Assembly: GCA_010405405.1 (NCBI GenBank)
Contig: MU004238.1
Span: 383,530-447,529, forward strand
DNA from: Microthyrium microscopicum
Lineage: Eukaryota; Ascomycota; Dothideomycetes; Microthyriales; Microthyriaceae
Direction of reading: 5' to 3'
DNA: 64,000 bases
Shown: positions 26,300 to 36,174 of the stretch, piece by piece
Layout of the letters: each line of letters starts with the position of its first letter
How positions within the stretch are numbered: position 1 is the first letter of the stretch
Made by a program: the position numbers and the translations under genes
The notes under the pieces: model-generated
Database searches by the model: none
The model's input: the letters and a program-made list of their open reading frames with translations, nothing else
Told to the model about the DNA's origin: nothing

Positions 26300-26812
26300 A
26301 ACGAGCTCTAATTGGCTAGAATCTAACCCTACACGTTAGTAGACGCCACATTTTTGCTGCTAGTCTGACTAAGTGAGATAAATCAATCGCACTTTGCTTT
26401 GACGTCAAATGTGGTTGAACAGTTTCACGGTGAATGGTATTCTGAGTAGTCGATGAGAGCATTGGCCATTTGTTGTTGACGGTTGGTGATGGAGTTGACG
26501 TATCACTGGTCGTTAATATTCATTCCAATTGCTTCTTGATACTGTGCATTTGGCATGCTGCTGTGATCGATCTTCAATGTACCAGTTGCGTACATGCGAT
26601 GACTCTCTTATTGTTTACCGTGCCAGCACATGAAGTTGGATGCTTCCCTCAAAGTGGAAAGAACCTGGCATCTCGCATGGAACTAACTACCTAGTATCGT
26701 AGTTGGGGAAAGAGCGTACAGTGTCAACCCTCAATTACAAAAGCAGAAAGAGCAGTGGAAGGAAGGCATATCTCTTAGACTCTTCGTCAAGGACAATTAC
26801 CGCTAAACATCA
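26300..26812. other. Boundary zone between RIP-degraded DNA and gene-bearing DNA
   Basis: From about 26,300 CA and TG dinucleotides return and base composition becomes balanced within a few tens of bases. The stretch up to 26,812 has an open frame of 74 codons (26470-26694, +) with no recognisable features. I see no gene. Confidence 0.6.
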
Positions 26813-28250
26813 TCACATCCTCCAGTCCTCCTTAATAAGATCCGCCGCCCTCTCAGCAACAGCATAAACACTCGTCGTAATAGGTCCCTTTGGAATCACA
26901 GGAAAGATACTAGCATCAACGACCCTCAAATTCCGCGTCCCATGAACTACAAGCCTATCATTCACCACCCCTCCAAAACCCTTCGGTAACATGGCACATG
27001 TTCCGCATGGATGGTATTGACTAATCGCACTCCCTCACCAACCTCTTCGCGCTATCCAGATCTCTCAGTGGTCCATAGCTCGGTACAACACGACCATCAA
27101 CCTTGAGCAATGAGGCCAACGGTTCAGTAGCCAGTATTTTCGTGCAAAAGAGGAGCAGACGCGCCTGTATCTCAATGTCTAGTGAATGAGAGAAGTATTT
27201 TGGGTCTATAGATGGTGGCTGTAGTGGATTGGCGGAACCTACTGTATGTGGCTGGACCAGCGAGAAAAGGGGTGGATTGGGGTTGGGATTATGGAGATGG
27301 AGTTTATGGCTTGGAGGTTATGTTTTGTGGAATTAGTGTTGACGATGAAACCGGTGGAGTCGGCGGGACCGGTGAGGATGGAGGCTAGATATTTTGTGCG
27401 GATGGCTTCTGCTTCTGATGTGGTAGAGGAGGAGATGTGCTGAACGATGAGGTCTAGGAGGAGTTGGGTGTCTGCTTCATTGGACATGGCGGCGGTGGGT
27501 ATGAAGGCTAGACGTTTGGTGCCTGCTACTAATGGCCCGGTTTGGAATTCGGTGCTGGGAGTTGTCACTTTGAGTTTGTATAAGATGTTTGGAAACCGAA
27601 GGACATACTACTGTCGAATGACCTCTGCAAGCTTGTGGGATCGCCAAGTGAATCCAAGGAATCGCTTTCATTCTCAACCTCTGCTGTCATTGGGGTCATT
27701 GGGTGATCTTGTAAGTTCTCGCCGACGTTGGAGTTCTATATGATAACTTCAATACCAAGAGACGTCAAGAGAGCTTCATCGCCAATTCCAGAATGCTCGA
27801 AAGGTTTCATACTTTCTGAAGTAGGGAGCCATGGTCTCGCGATCCCAGCCGTGGTTGCCGAGATCAGTCCAGACATCGAAGATTTTTGGGGATGGGTAAA
27901 TTGTTAAGAGCGCGTTGATTGCGCTGGATCCGCCGAGGACTATACGCATTGTCTAAGTGTGTACTTGCAGTTGTAATGGTGGATGTTCGTGCCTTTTCCT
28001 CTTGACTGGTCAAGAATCCTCCCATTCAACTACTCCTGCGGCTCTGTTTTATAACACCAGTCATATTCGGCATTCCCCCGTAGTTGACGTATATTGCCTG
28101 GATCTTTGATCTTTGGATCCGAATTTTTATTCTGCCCAGCTTCCAAGATGAGAACTTGAGTGTCTGCATCCACAGAAAGTCAATTTGCAATCACAAGACC
28201 GGTGGTTCCACCTGATGATACTGAATCATACTGCTCGGTGGTGTTGCCAT
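26813..28250 (-). pseudogene. GMC-family FAD oxidoreductase pseudogene
   Basis: Read on the minus strand from 28,250 down, the pieces follow the order of glucose-methanol-choline oxidoreductases: a SSGGTTGLVIAN dinucleotide-binding stretch (here SGGTTG for the usual GGGTAG), VLILEAG, YDWCYKTEPQE, the GMC signature GGSSAIN at about 27,930, then HSGIGDEALLTSLGIEV and GENLQDHP. Near the end come HPCGTCAM, NLRVVDASIFP and VYAVAERAADLI, with a normal stop at 26,813-26,815. The frame is broken by stops (after VIAN, after PQE, after EVII) and by several frameshifts, for example near 27,239 and 27,030. The part between the YFQK and HSGIG segments is missing, so the relic is about 1.4 kb against roughly 1.8 kb for an intact gene. 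It lies next to the AT-rich block; one stop (TAG after PQE) fits RIP of a CAG codon, but overall composition is normal. Confidence 0.88.
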
Positions 28251-29093
28251 GCTTTCAAAATGGTCAGAAAATGAATTGTCATTTGCGAATAGTTGCTTAC
28301 TCTTGATATTTTGAAGACTTTAAGTACTGGTTGGCAGATCCTTTGGATATCACATAAGCACCGTATCTCTCTTTCAGAAATGGATGAAAAGGACAAGAGG
28401 AGTTACTAAAACCTTGCAGTTATTGGTGTGAGCTGTCGAGAATTACTGCAACTTGGCATTTAGTGGCGTTAGCCTTGGGTTTGTCGAGATTTACTTCTTG
28501 GTCCAGGTTGGTGCTTACAGCGTGTGAGCGTGCTAAAAAAGTGTGCTTATGTTGGTGTCATCCACACTCCGACTGTCCGATTGTCCGACGCCAGATGAAG
28601 TTTGTTGGTAGAAAGAAAGCATGGATTACTTCACTAGAAGATACTAATGGGCTTTACCTTCGAGTGAAAGTAAGGTAAATAAATCAAACAGGGCTCTATG
28701 TCTCGGTGCCGATTGAGATTTATCACCAGATCTGACTTGCATACACGGTCTGACCAGCGTGCAAACATGACTTGCATGGTTGATCTCACTGGAGAAGATC
28801 TTGGACACGCACCAATCATTGAACAATTGATAGACTTCATACTAAGTTTTTGAACACTGGCCATATCAATTGGCGCTGTTGTCTTGCTTCTGTTGCTTAC
28901 ACTGCCATGCTTAACAAAACATACGCATTAATGGAAGACTATCGCTGCAAATACTATATTACTGAAAGCTAAAGATCCAAGAAAAAGTCTAAACATACAA
29001 AATCTGGGGATAGGAAAACAAAACACATTCAAAACCAAGCCATAAAGAACCAACAATGCCAAATAGCTGCTACATCAAACGCAAATGATACCT
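28251..29093. other. Intergenic, no gene seen
   Basis: Short open frames on both strands (28463-28678, 28634-28864) lack domains, plausible starts or splice extensions. The stretch probably contains the 3' end of the secreted-protein gene on the left and decayed flank of the GMC relic on the right. Confidence 0.5.
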
Positions 29094-29679
29094 CTAGTTG
29101 ATCATAACCGGAGCGGGAGCCTGACAAGCCGTGTTATACTGGATAGTCTGACTAGTAGCCGACACAACCTGGCTAGTAGCAGCATCATTCCAAATCTGCT
29201 GAATCAACGGCAACACTCCAGTGCATCTATAACCTCTATTAGCTTCCTAACTTTCATCTCAGTTGCGGTACATACCTTGCATTATTGATCGACTGCACAC
29301 CGGTGGCCACACTCGCTGCACTTCCTCCTCCATTGATGATAGTCATGAATCCAGCCGGCACAGCTGCAAAGTTGCCAGGCAAATTAGCACAAGCGGCCAC
29401 ACCAGCTGCCGAGAAGCTGCTGGTATCCCCGCACAAGAAGCTAAGACGTTTGGGCTCATCCATAACATTAACGCTGAGCACAGCGTTGGCGAGGTTCAGA
29501 ACATCGGCGGCAGAGAGTCCGGCGGCGGTGTCGAGGAAGTTGTTGACGTCGTCTACGTCGCCGGCCCAACCAGCAATTTGCTGAGTGATTTCGTCGGTGG
29601 TTGAGATGCGTTTGACAAGAGGGGTGGCGAGGGCGCTGGTGAGGGAGAGGAGGGCGATGAGGGAGGTTGATGTCTTCAT
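29094..29679 (-). CDS. Small secreted protein with Kex2-type propeptide, unknown function
   Basis: Two exons: 29679-29276 and 29226-29094, with a 49-bp intron (GTATGT...TTATAG) at 29227-29275. The spliced frame is exactly 179 codons, giving 178 residues. Without splicing the frame would end after 141 residues; splicing adds a Cys-containing tail ending in APAPVMIN. The N-terminus has a classic signal peptide (MKTSTSLIALLSLTSALA) followed by TPLVKR, whose KR is a likely Kex2 processing site. Four cysteines occur, in LCGD, ACAN, RCTG and ACQA, enough for two disulfides. The mature protein is rich in Ala, Asn and Val with no tryptophan-rich or repeat region. A TATATAAG box lies 126 bp upstream. 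I do not recognise a named family; HsbA-type proteins were considered but the pattern does not match. Secretion is well supported, function unknown. Confidence 0.82.
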
Positions 29680-29804
29680 TTTGAGTGGTGCGTTGATGGG
29701 GTTGAATTATGGGAGGCTGTTGGATAAGTTGGTAGATGAATTGGTTGGTGGACTGATATTCGGTTTCTGGATGACTGAAACTGTTTGGTGCTGGACTTTG
29801 AGGG

Positions 29805-29812
29805 CTTATATA
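29805..29812 (-). promoter_or_regulatory. TATA box of the small secreted protein gene
   Basis: TATATAAG on the minus strand, 126 bp before the ATG at 29679. Confidence 0.6.
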
Positions 29813-30920
29813 CTCCTTGTTTCTTCACGATGACTACTTTATCAGTTATCGTGACTACCTATTTTGGGTTGTTGGCATGGTCAGTGTCTTGCGCCTCCTT
29901 TGTCTCGCCCTGGAGGCATGCTCATCAACCATAATAGCAAGGTTCATTATAGCAGAGTATTATTCCCGCGGGTGTAAGCTCATCTTCTTGGATGACCATG
30001 TTCCGCGCCGAAATAGACAGTCATTGAAGAGAAAAGGTCGAACTTCAATATGTGTATAGAATAGGTGGTGCACTCAGAAGTCATGCATAAGAATAGCAAC
30101 TCCATCACTACCATACTACCAAGAATTACATTCGCAAAGAGGAATTCGACATATATTCATTTGGTCAAAGCGCAGAGAAATGAAACACATTTTCTATAAC
30201 AAGAAACGAATGCTGATGTCCATTGTCAATTGTGAGATTAAAAGGTATTCTAATATATCAGACGCTCAGACCCAGAAACTCAGCAGAGCCTAACTTCAGC
30301 GCAATCGAACCCAGAAGAATAGGAATGCCAACATCCTTACAGCTGTGGCTGCTCCTTACTATTGGTCCGTCTTCGTAGTCAGAATGTGCTCGGAAATAAG
30401 CTTTCATGCCCAGAGAGCTTGATTTGGCTTCACACATTGGCAACAGCATGCATTACAGTCAGACTGCGTGGCAGAGCTCAAGTGCGTCGAGCTTTGGTGT
30501 GAGATGCTTGACACCATAGTTTCGTTTGCAAGTTGCAACTTATGGTGATGAATCGAGCTTCTCAGCCTCGTCGAACCAAAAATATAGTACGATATTTGAG
30601 GTTATTTTCCAGATTGCAAATAGACCACCAAGCCGGTGATCTCAACCAATGTTTGATTGTTACGTAGGTAGTCTCAAGATGACATGCTTTAATAGAAGAG
30701 CAATATCTCAATATGCTTTCTTCAGCTTAACGCCTCCAAGAGGATCCAGACCACATCTTCCCTGCAGAATCTGCGGCTCGACAGATACCAAATATATCAT
30801 CGATAAAGCCGAATACTTTCATACCTAGATCACTAAACACCAAAATGGGGCATCAAGCTTCAGTCATTTGCATATCCATCGTCATCATGATCCATTGATA
30901 CTGCTCACTGCCGAAAACTT
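29813..30920. other. Intergenic, no gene seen
   Basis: About 1.1 kb separates the secreted-protein promoter from the 3' end of the helicase gene. Open frames here are short, overlap each other and show no domain. Composition is normal. Confidence 0.55.
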
Positions 30921-33899
30921 TCAGTGTGAGGCTTTCTTCTCATTCATTCGCTCAGCCCAGGTCTTCATTGGACGTCTAGGTCCAGGTCGTTTCTTGACCT
31001 GTTGCGTCCGATTCGCCAACAATATCTCCGTAGCTGATGGTTGCGCACGACGACTCGGACTTGGCACTTCGACATCTTCCGGTGGCATGTTTTCCTCGCC
31101 AGACACTGACACGATGACCGACATGCCACTCTCTGGATCCTTGGCCGGCGAGCTTGAAAGTAGAACGTATTTCTTCGCAGCAAATTCGACGTATTCATGT
31201 TCCGCCTCTGTTCTCTTGGGGTTTGTGGCGTGTCTGCGAATTGGCCGTGGCACTGGGTTGACTGATTCTGTTCTGCTGGGAGCTTGGATTGGACCTGTGC
31301 TTCTGGGGACGAAAAAGGATGACGTTGGCAAATTGCTCTCGGTCAGGTCGCTGGATTCTCGGTTACTCGAAGATGGTTTCTGGAAGAAGCTACTTAGTGT
31401 CCCTTGTCCTGGCATCAGCTTCTGCTTTCGTTTGCGAGGGACGTTGGTCTCTAGTTTCTTCGGTTGCTGTTGTGTGATCTTTTCGGGTTTCAATTGTGGC
31501 ATGTTGAAGTCTCGCCCTAGTGATGCCGCTGATGTAAATCCAGTCACCAGACTATGTCCAGTTTGAATGGAGTTAGAGTATCCAGCCTGCACTTGTGGTT
31601 GATAAGATGACAAGTAGAGCTCAGAGCTCGACTCAGTCTGACCTGTGTTTGTCATTGCCTTCAGCTTCTTCGCGGGTCGGAAACCTGCATGTTCTTCCTT
31701 TTTCGATGAGTCCCCGTAAACCAGTTGACGACCTGGGACATCAATAAGCTCATGATCCTCTAGGCAAGTACTGTTGAGCCGGATTTCGCGAAGTATATTC
31801 ATTGCGGGACATTCGCGTCTAAGAATGACTGCAGTCTGTTTCCAGACATCATCAGTATCCAGTGAAGGCCCTAAATGGGCAAATTTCTTGTGGAGACCAT
31901 CGGTTTTGAGGAAACTAGATAACACACAATTTTGCTCATCCCGATTCTCCGCTAATTTCGTTGGCCAGCTCAAGTATAGGAACACCTGCGCACGGGTCAT
32001 GCCAACGTAGAGAAGCCGTCGTTCTTCGTCATCGTTGTCAGAGCGTGAATGTGGAATTGATCCGTGGTAGACCGACGGAATGAAAACTACTGGCCATTCT
32101 AGACCTTTGGCCGCGTGAATAGTGGAAATAGTAACGACGTCGTTTGTTTGTCCATCAGCGGACAATTGAGCATCTGTCGCTAGTGCTACATTGATTAAGA
32201 ATTTGGAGAGGGTTGCTCGAGGGCCCGAGATAACTTCTTGTTGAACTCCATCAATCTCATAGAGCTTTTCTTCATCGGATTCTACGGGCTCTGCAGAGAT
32301 CGATTCGGCCTGCACCTTTAGTTGTTCAACGTTCTCCAGTCGATTTTGATACGTCTCGTCGTCTTTTGATTCTTTGCGTAGATATGCGTCAAATTGGATG
32401 TTTCGAATAATGAACTCAATCAGTGGAATCAGTGCGCCTTCTTCTGGGCCCATTGTCTCTAGATGCTGTTGCCCTCGAAAGATGATGTTGTAGAAAGTCT
32501 TCAATCCCGTCCAAGCTTGATTTGAAATCTTTGCCGTCGGCTTGTGTTCGTCTTTGGCCACTTTGGTGATGAGATTCCACAGAGTCCAGCCACGTCGCTC
32601 CGATTCTTCAACCAATGCCTTCACAGTGGCATCACCAACCTTTCTTGGTGGCTCATTCACCGTCCGCAAAACTGCATCTGTATGGTCGGGCTGAGCGATG
32701 ACGCGCATATAATCCAAGATTATCTTGACCTCTTTTCGATCAAAGAACTTGAAGCCACCAACCATGCGATACGGAACACCTGAAGCCCCCAATTGTGCTT
32801 CAATCTCCCTTGAAAGACTAGCAGAGCGCAGTAGAACCGCGAAATCTTGGTGCGACAGCATACCAGCGCTCAGCTCCTTGACACGCTTGATTTCCCTGAC
32901 AAGCCAGGCAGCTTCTTGTTTTGAGCTATCCAACTCTCTCAACACGGGAAGAGTACCCGAGTGATGCGTCGATTGCATGGTCTTTGATGGTCGTGAGGTG
33001 TCCTGCTCGATGACTTGCATAGAGTATTTCAAAATATTACCAGCAGATCGATAGTTCTCTTTCAGCATGATAGTGGAATGATCTTTGTACTGCCGTGTCA
33101 TTTTGTTAAGATTCTCGATTTCTGCGGAACGAAAACTGTAGATGCTCTGATCCGGATCACCAACGATGGTAATGCTTGCTGGTTTCTTGACACCTCTCCC
33201 TGTCCCGCCGCAAGCAAAACTTTTCATGAGCTCATATTGAACTGTATTTGTATCTTGGAATTCGTCAACTAGCACAGCTTCAATATTCGAAGCACAGTCG
33301 GGGTGTTTTGTCAGGAGCTCCAGGCACCGTAGAAGCAAATCGTCATAATCGAGTAGATTGGAGAGTTTTAGTGTATCCTCATATCGAGTGAAAAGTTCCT
33401 CGAATTCTTGGACTTCAACGCTCATGGGCCCTTTGCTCTGTCGCTCATTATCTGTTGTTGCTTTGCGGCGAGAAATTCGTGATCGTGCTTTGCCAGGCTC
33501 AATGTTGAAGGAATGCCGTTTTATGAGTCGCTTGATGATCGCGTTTGAGTCTGAAGTGTCTGCTATCCCAAAGTCTTTGGGAATTCCAATATGTTGTCCA
33601 TAAAAAGATAGATATCGTCGCGAGATGGAATGGAATGTCCCAAGTACCAATTTTGACTGTAATTCTTGTCCGATAAAGCCACGTATTCTTTCCTTCATCT
33701 CCTTGGCAGCTTTGATCGTAAATGTGCACACGATAATGTTCCATGGTTTGAGTCCATTGTGTTGGATCTGGTACGCGACGCGTGCTGTCAACGTTTTTGT
33801 CTTTCCAGAGCCTGGAGGAGCGAGAACTTGCAGCACTGGAGAGGTGCTTGTGACCGCGTCTTTCTGCTGTTCGTTCAGTCCTTCCAGTATCATATCCAT
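30921..33899 (-). CDS. srs2: UvrD/Rep-family DNA helicase, Srs2-like
   Basis: Single-exon gene of 992 residues. The superfamily 1A helicase motifs occur in order: Q motif LNEQQKDAV (8-16), Walker A APPGSGKT (27-34), TFTIKAAKEM (Ia), Walker B DEFQD (212-216), GDPDQSIYSFRSA (III), KENYRS (IV), STIHAAKGLEWP (V) and RLLYVGMTRA (VI). The 3'-5' helicase core covers about residues 5-690. Srs2 strips Rad51 from single-stranded DNA and restrains recombination at forks. The long C-terminus is disordered and ends in a basic stretch; at 832-839 it holds QGTLSSFF, which fits a PCNA-interacting box. Yeast Srs2 also binds PCNA through its tail. The start at 33899 is the first ATG in frame, with a second ATG at codon 3. 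The other fungal UvrD-like option is a mitochondrial Hmi1-type enzyme, which is less likely given the PCNA-box tail and length. Confidence 0.9.
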   Translation of the reverse strand: MDMILEGLNEQQKDAVTSTSPVLQVLAPPGSGKTKTLTARVAYQIQHNGLKPWNIIVCTFTIKAAKEMKERIRGFIGQELQSKLVLGTFHSISRRYLSFYGQHIGIPKDFGIADTSDSNAIIKRLIKRHSFNIEPGKARSRISRRKATTDNERQSKGPMSVEVQEFEELFTRYEDTLKLSNLLDYDDLLLRCLELLTKHPDCASNIEAVLVDEFQDTNTVQYELMKSFACGGTGRGVKKPASITIVGDPDQSIYSFRSAEIENLNKMTRQYKDHSTIMLKENYRSAGNILKYSMQVIEQDTSRPSKTMQSTHHSGTLPVLRELDSSKQEAAWLVREIKRVKELSAGMLSHQDFAVLLRSASLSREIEAQLGASGVPYRMVGGFKFFDRKEVKIILDYMRVIAQPDHTDAVLRTVNEPPRKVGDATVKALVEESERRGWTLWNLITKVAKDEHKPTAKISNQAWTGLKTFYNIIFRGQQHLETMGPEEGALIPLIEFIIRNIQFDAYLRKESKDDETYQNRLENVEQLKVQAESISAEPVESDEEKLYEIDGVQQEVISGPRATLSKFLINVALATDAQLSADGQTNDVVTISTIHAAKGLEWPVVFIPSVYHGSIPHSRSDNDDEERRLLYVGMTRAQVFLYLSWPTKLAENRDEQNCVLSSFLKTDGLHKKFAHLGPSLDTDDVWKQTAVILRRECPAMNILREIRLNSTCLEDHELIDVPGRQLVYGDSSKKEEHAGFRPAKKLKAMTNTGQTESSSELYLSSYQPQVQAGYSNSIQTGHSLVTGFTSAASLGRDFNMPQLKPEKITQQQPKKLETNVPRKRKQKLMPGQGTLSSFFQKPSSSNRESSDLTESNLPTSSFFVPRSTGPIQAPSRTESVNPVPRPIRRHATNPKRTEAEHEYVEFAAKKYVLLSSSPAKDPESGMSVIVSVSGEENMPPEDVEVPSPSRRAQPSATEILLANRTQQVKKRPGPRRPMKTWAERMNEKKASH

Positions 33900-34543
33900 G
33901 GCGGGCGACAGATCATGTAGGATAAGCCATGGTTTATTTACACGATTCCCAAAGTTTTGGGTTCGAAGCGCGATCTCGAGCCACGGAAGTTGCGCGCAGT
34001 CATGTGATCTGGCTCAGGTTGTGAGCTTTCATTGGCCAACTCCTCACGTCAGCCTCGTCCTCAGCCTTATGAAAACTCAACACCATGACTATCTCCAAAT
34101 CTTATCATGCAAATCATTCTACCGAGAACTCACAGTCACAAAGACAATAAATACGACTGTTGCAACTGAAATCCATGAAACTGTGTGATACTTCGCTATA
34201 TACTAGGTATTCAATGCTAAAAAGACCCAACAAAATAACATCAAATTTGTACTTATGGTACGTAAAAAGGAAAGAAGGTCCGCAAGCTCCGAGCAAGAAC
34301 CACCTCCAAGCCGATAGCAATATGCAAAAGCCGTAAGAACATTTAAAACAAGTCCCCATCATTCTGATCCAGTAGCAACCTGCAAAACCGGTGACAACAT
34401 TCAAAACAAGTACCAACCTCCAAAGCCAGTACCAATATGCGTAACAGGTAATGACCTACCAATCAGGTAACGATGTACAAAACAGATAATAATCGCAACC
34501 AAACCAAACTGTATGCAGCCCATCCATCCAACCACGTGAAAGC
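33900..34543. other. Intergenic between the helicase and SPT2-like genes
   Basis: Serves as promoter of the helicase gene and 3' flank of the SPT2-like gene, both on the minus strand. It contains the degenerate 20-bp repeat listed separately. The open frames at 33625-34188 (+) and 34114-34416 (-) have no recognisable content. Confidence 0.55.
34310..34510. repeat. Degenerate 18-21-bp tandem repeat
   Basis: Units of the form A-x-CAA-x-x-T-x-CAAAACC-x-GT follow each other: AGCAATATGCAAAAGCCGT, AGCAACCTGCAAAACCGGT, ACCAACCTCCAAAGCCAGT, ACCAATATGCGTAACAGGT and others. About nine units lie just downstream of the SPT2-like gene. The pair AGAACATTTAAAACAAGT and ACAACATTCAAAACAAGT shows the repeat also has a longer two-unit period. 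Confidence 0.65.
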
Positions 34544-36174
34544 CTACTCCCCAAGCTGCTTCTTTTGCCGTGCTGTCCACTCGCTAAGGCTCATCTTGCC
34601 GTTAGCAAGCACTGGTTTTGTAGCTGCTTTCTGAGGTATCGCGGCGATCTCGGCTGCTTTAGAGGGGGCTTTCGCAGACGGCATTGGTGATAGCGCCTGT
34701 TCGTTAGAATTATCCTCCTCTGAGGTCGACTGGTCCGTAGAGCTGGCCTCCTTCTCGACTGCCTTCTTCGCCTTATACTCGGCGACTAATCGCTCTTCGT
34801 TCTCTTCGAAATACTGCGCCCAGCTCCATATGGGTGGGTTCGGGCTCGAAGGGGCCGTAGGCGGAGCCTTCTGCACTTTCTGGATCCGAACCTTCTCCGC
34901 CTTCTTCGCAGGAACCTTTTTGACTTTGGTTTCGGGTTTGTTCGCCAGATTGAACATACCTACCATGATAGGCTTTGCTGCGGGCTTCTTTTGGCTACCA
35001 TCTTTGACTGCATTGGGAGGCTCCATAGGAGCATTGGATGCTTTTGTAGAGGTTTGCCTATCACCAGAGCGGGAAGTTGTATTCGAGGTTTTGGTTCGCT
35101 TTTGAGGGACGGGGGCCGCGTCCTCACCATCTCGCGCGCGCTTCTTGCCACTACCGATGGGATGAAATCCCGATTCGGTAGGTTGCTTTGAAGCGACGCT
35201 CGTACTAGAAAGGGTAGAATGACCTTTTGGTGCGATCACACGAGTTGATGGTCTCATTGTTCCCTTGTAATCTATTGGAGGAAGCGGCTTTCGTACTGGT
35301 TTAACTTGAGGCCCACGCTCAGCCGCAAGTTTTTCAGCGCGTTTTTTCTCACGCTCCTTACGCTCAAGAGCGTCCTGTTGGTCCTCGCTCAGAGGCTTTT
35401 TAGCCTTTTTGTTGCGCTTTGCAGCGCGGCGCTTCGGCTTTTCTTCTTCGGCAACGTAATAATGACCGAAGTGGTCGTCATCATCATCGATAAAATCCTC
35501 GTCCTCGGAATTATATTCATTTTCATCGACGCGAGAACGTTTCTTGGATTGCACGCTCTTTGGCTTAGCAATGGCATGCTTGGGGGCGGGGCCTTGGGGA
35601 GCGGCATTAGTGGCAGTCCGACTACCTTTGACGCTCTTTTTCTCCATCTGACGACGAGCTTTATCCTTGGAGTGCGCCTTTTGGATCATGTCCATCTTAG
35701 TTTTGGGCTTTGGAGCCTCGCTCTCGTCGACTTTCGCACGTTTGGTTGAGGGAGGCAGGTCGATGTACTCAGGCTCGGAGCCGTTGAACAGAGAATCTAG
35801 GTCATCGTCTTCATATTGTGACTCAGTGGCCTTGCGCTTCAATGAAATTGGGGAATTGCTTTCGTTTGAGACCAAGGAAGCAGAATCTGAAGGAGCAAGC
35901 AGTTAGTCGCCGAAGACGGTTTTTGACATCAAGAATGGGATGAGGTCTTACCCTTGGGGGATCGAGAGCCGCTTGAGGCTCGCTTCTCTTCGGCCATTTC
36001 CTCGTCGAGCGAGTCCATATCCTCTTTGGCCTGGATAATGCCTTCAGCTTGTAGACGGCGTTCGCGTGAAATTTGGCGCAGCCGCTCAAATTCTTGCTTC
36101 TTCTCAGCTTCCTTTCGGAGCCGTCTTGCGTCAAGCGCATCTTGAGCACGAGACCAGTTGTCGTTGGAAGGCAT
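34544..36174 (-). CDS. Probable SPT2-like chromatin protein
   Basis: Two exons: 36174-35952 and 35886-34544, with a 65-bp intron (GTAAGA...CTTCAG) at 35887-35951. The spliced frame is 522 codons, giving 521 residues. The start is the ATG of MPSNDNWSRAQ; upstream in-frame codons have no ATG. The first 75 residues form a charged helix rich in Arg, Glu and Gln. The rest is very basic and disordered with repeated KR/KK clusters (possible nuclear signals), an acidic DEDFIDDDDD stretch, a KPLPPIDYKGTMRPS segment resembling fungal SPT2 proteins, and a C-terminal WAQYFEENEERLVAEYKAK helix followed by LSEWTARQKKQLGE. SPT2 is a histone H3-H4-binding factor acting during transcription. The family assignment rests on the overall layout and the PPIDYKGT segment recalled from memory; a different nuclear coiled-coil protein is possible. 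Confidence 0.6.

Larger units (their letters stand above)
1..26300. other. AT-rich, RIP-degraded isochore
   Basis: The whole stretch is strongly AT-rich, and CA and TG dinucleotides are rare throughout, whereas TA, CT and AG are common. In-frame TAG and TAA codons replace expected CAG and CAA codons in every relic that can still be read. This is the pattern left by repeat-induced point mutation (CpA to TpA on both strands), a known genome defence of Pezizomycotina. No intact protein-coding gene was seen. Contents outside the named repeats and relics (most of 14.2-26.2 kb) look like further decayed transposons that I could not assign. Composition changes abruptly at about 26,300. Confidence 0.93.

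Noticed and set aside
29094-29679. HsbA family for the small secreted protein
   Set aside because: Cysteine number, spacing and helical pattern do not match; the true HsbA-like protein in this window is at 46,449.
30868-31566. 232-codon open frame on the plus strand
   Set aside because: It is antisense to the tail of the Srs2-like helicase, which has clear domain support.
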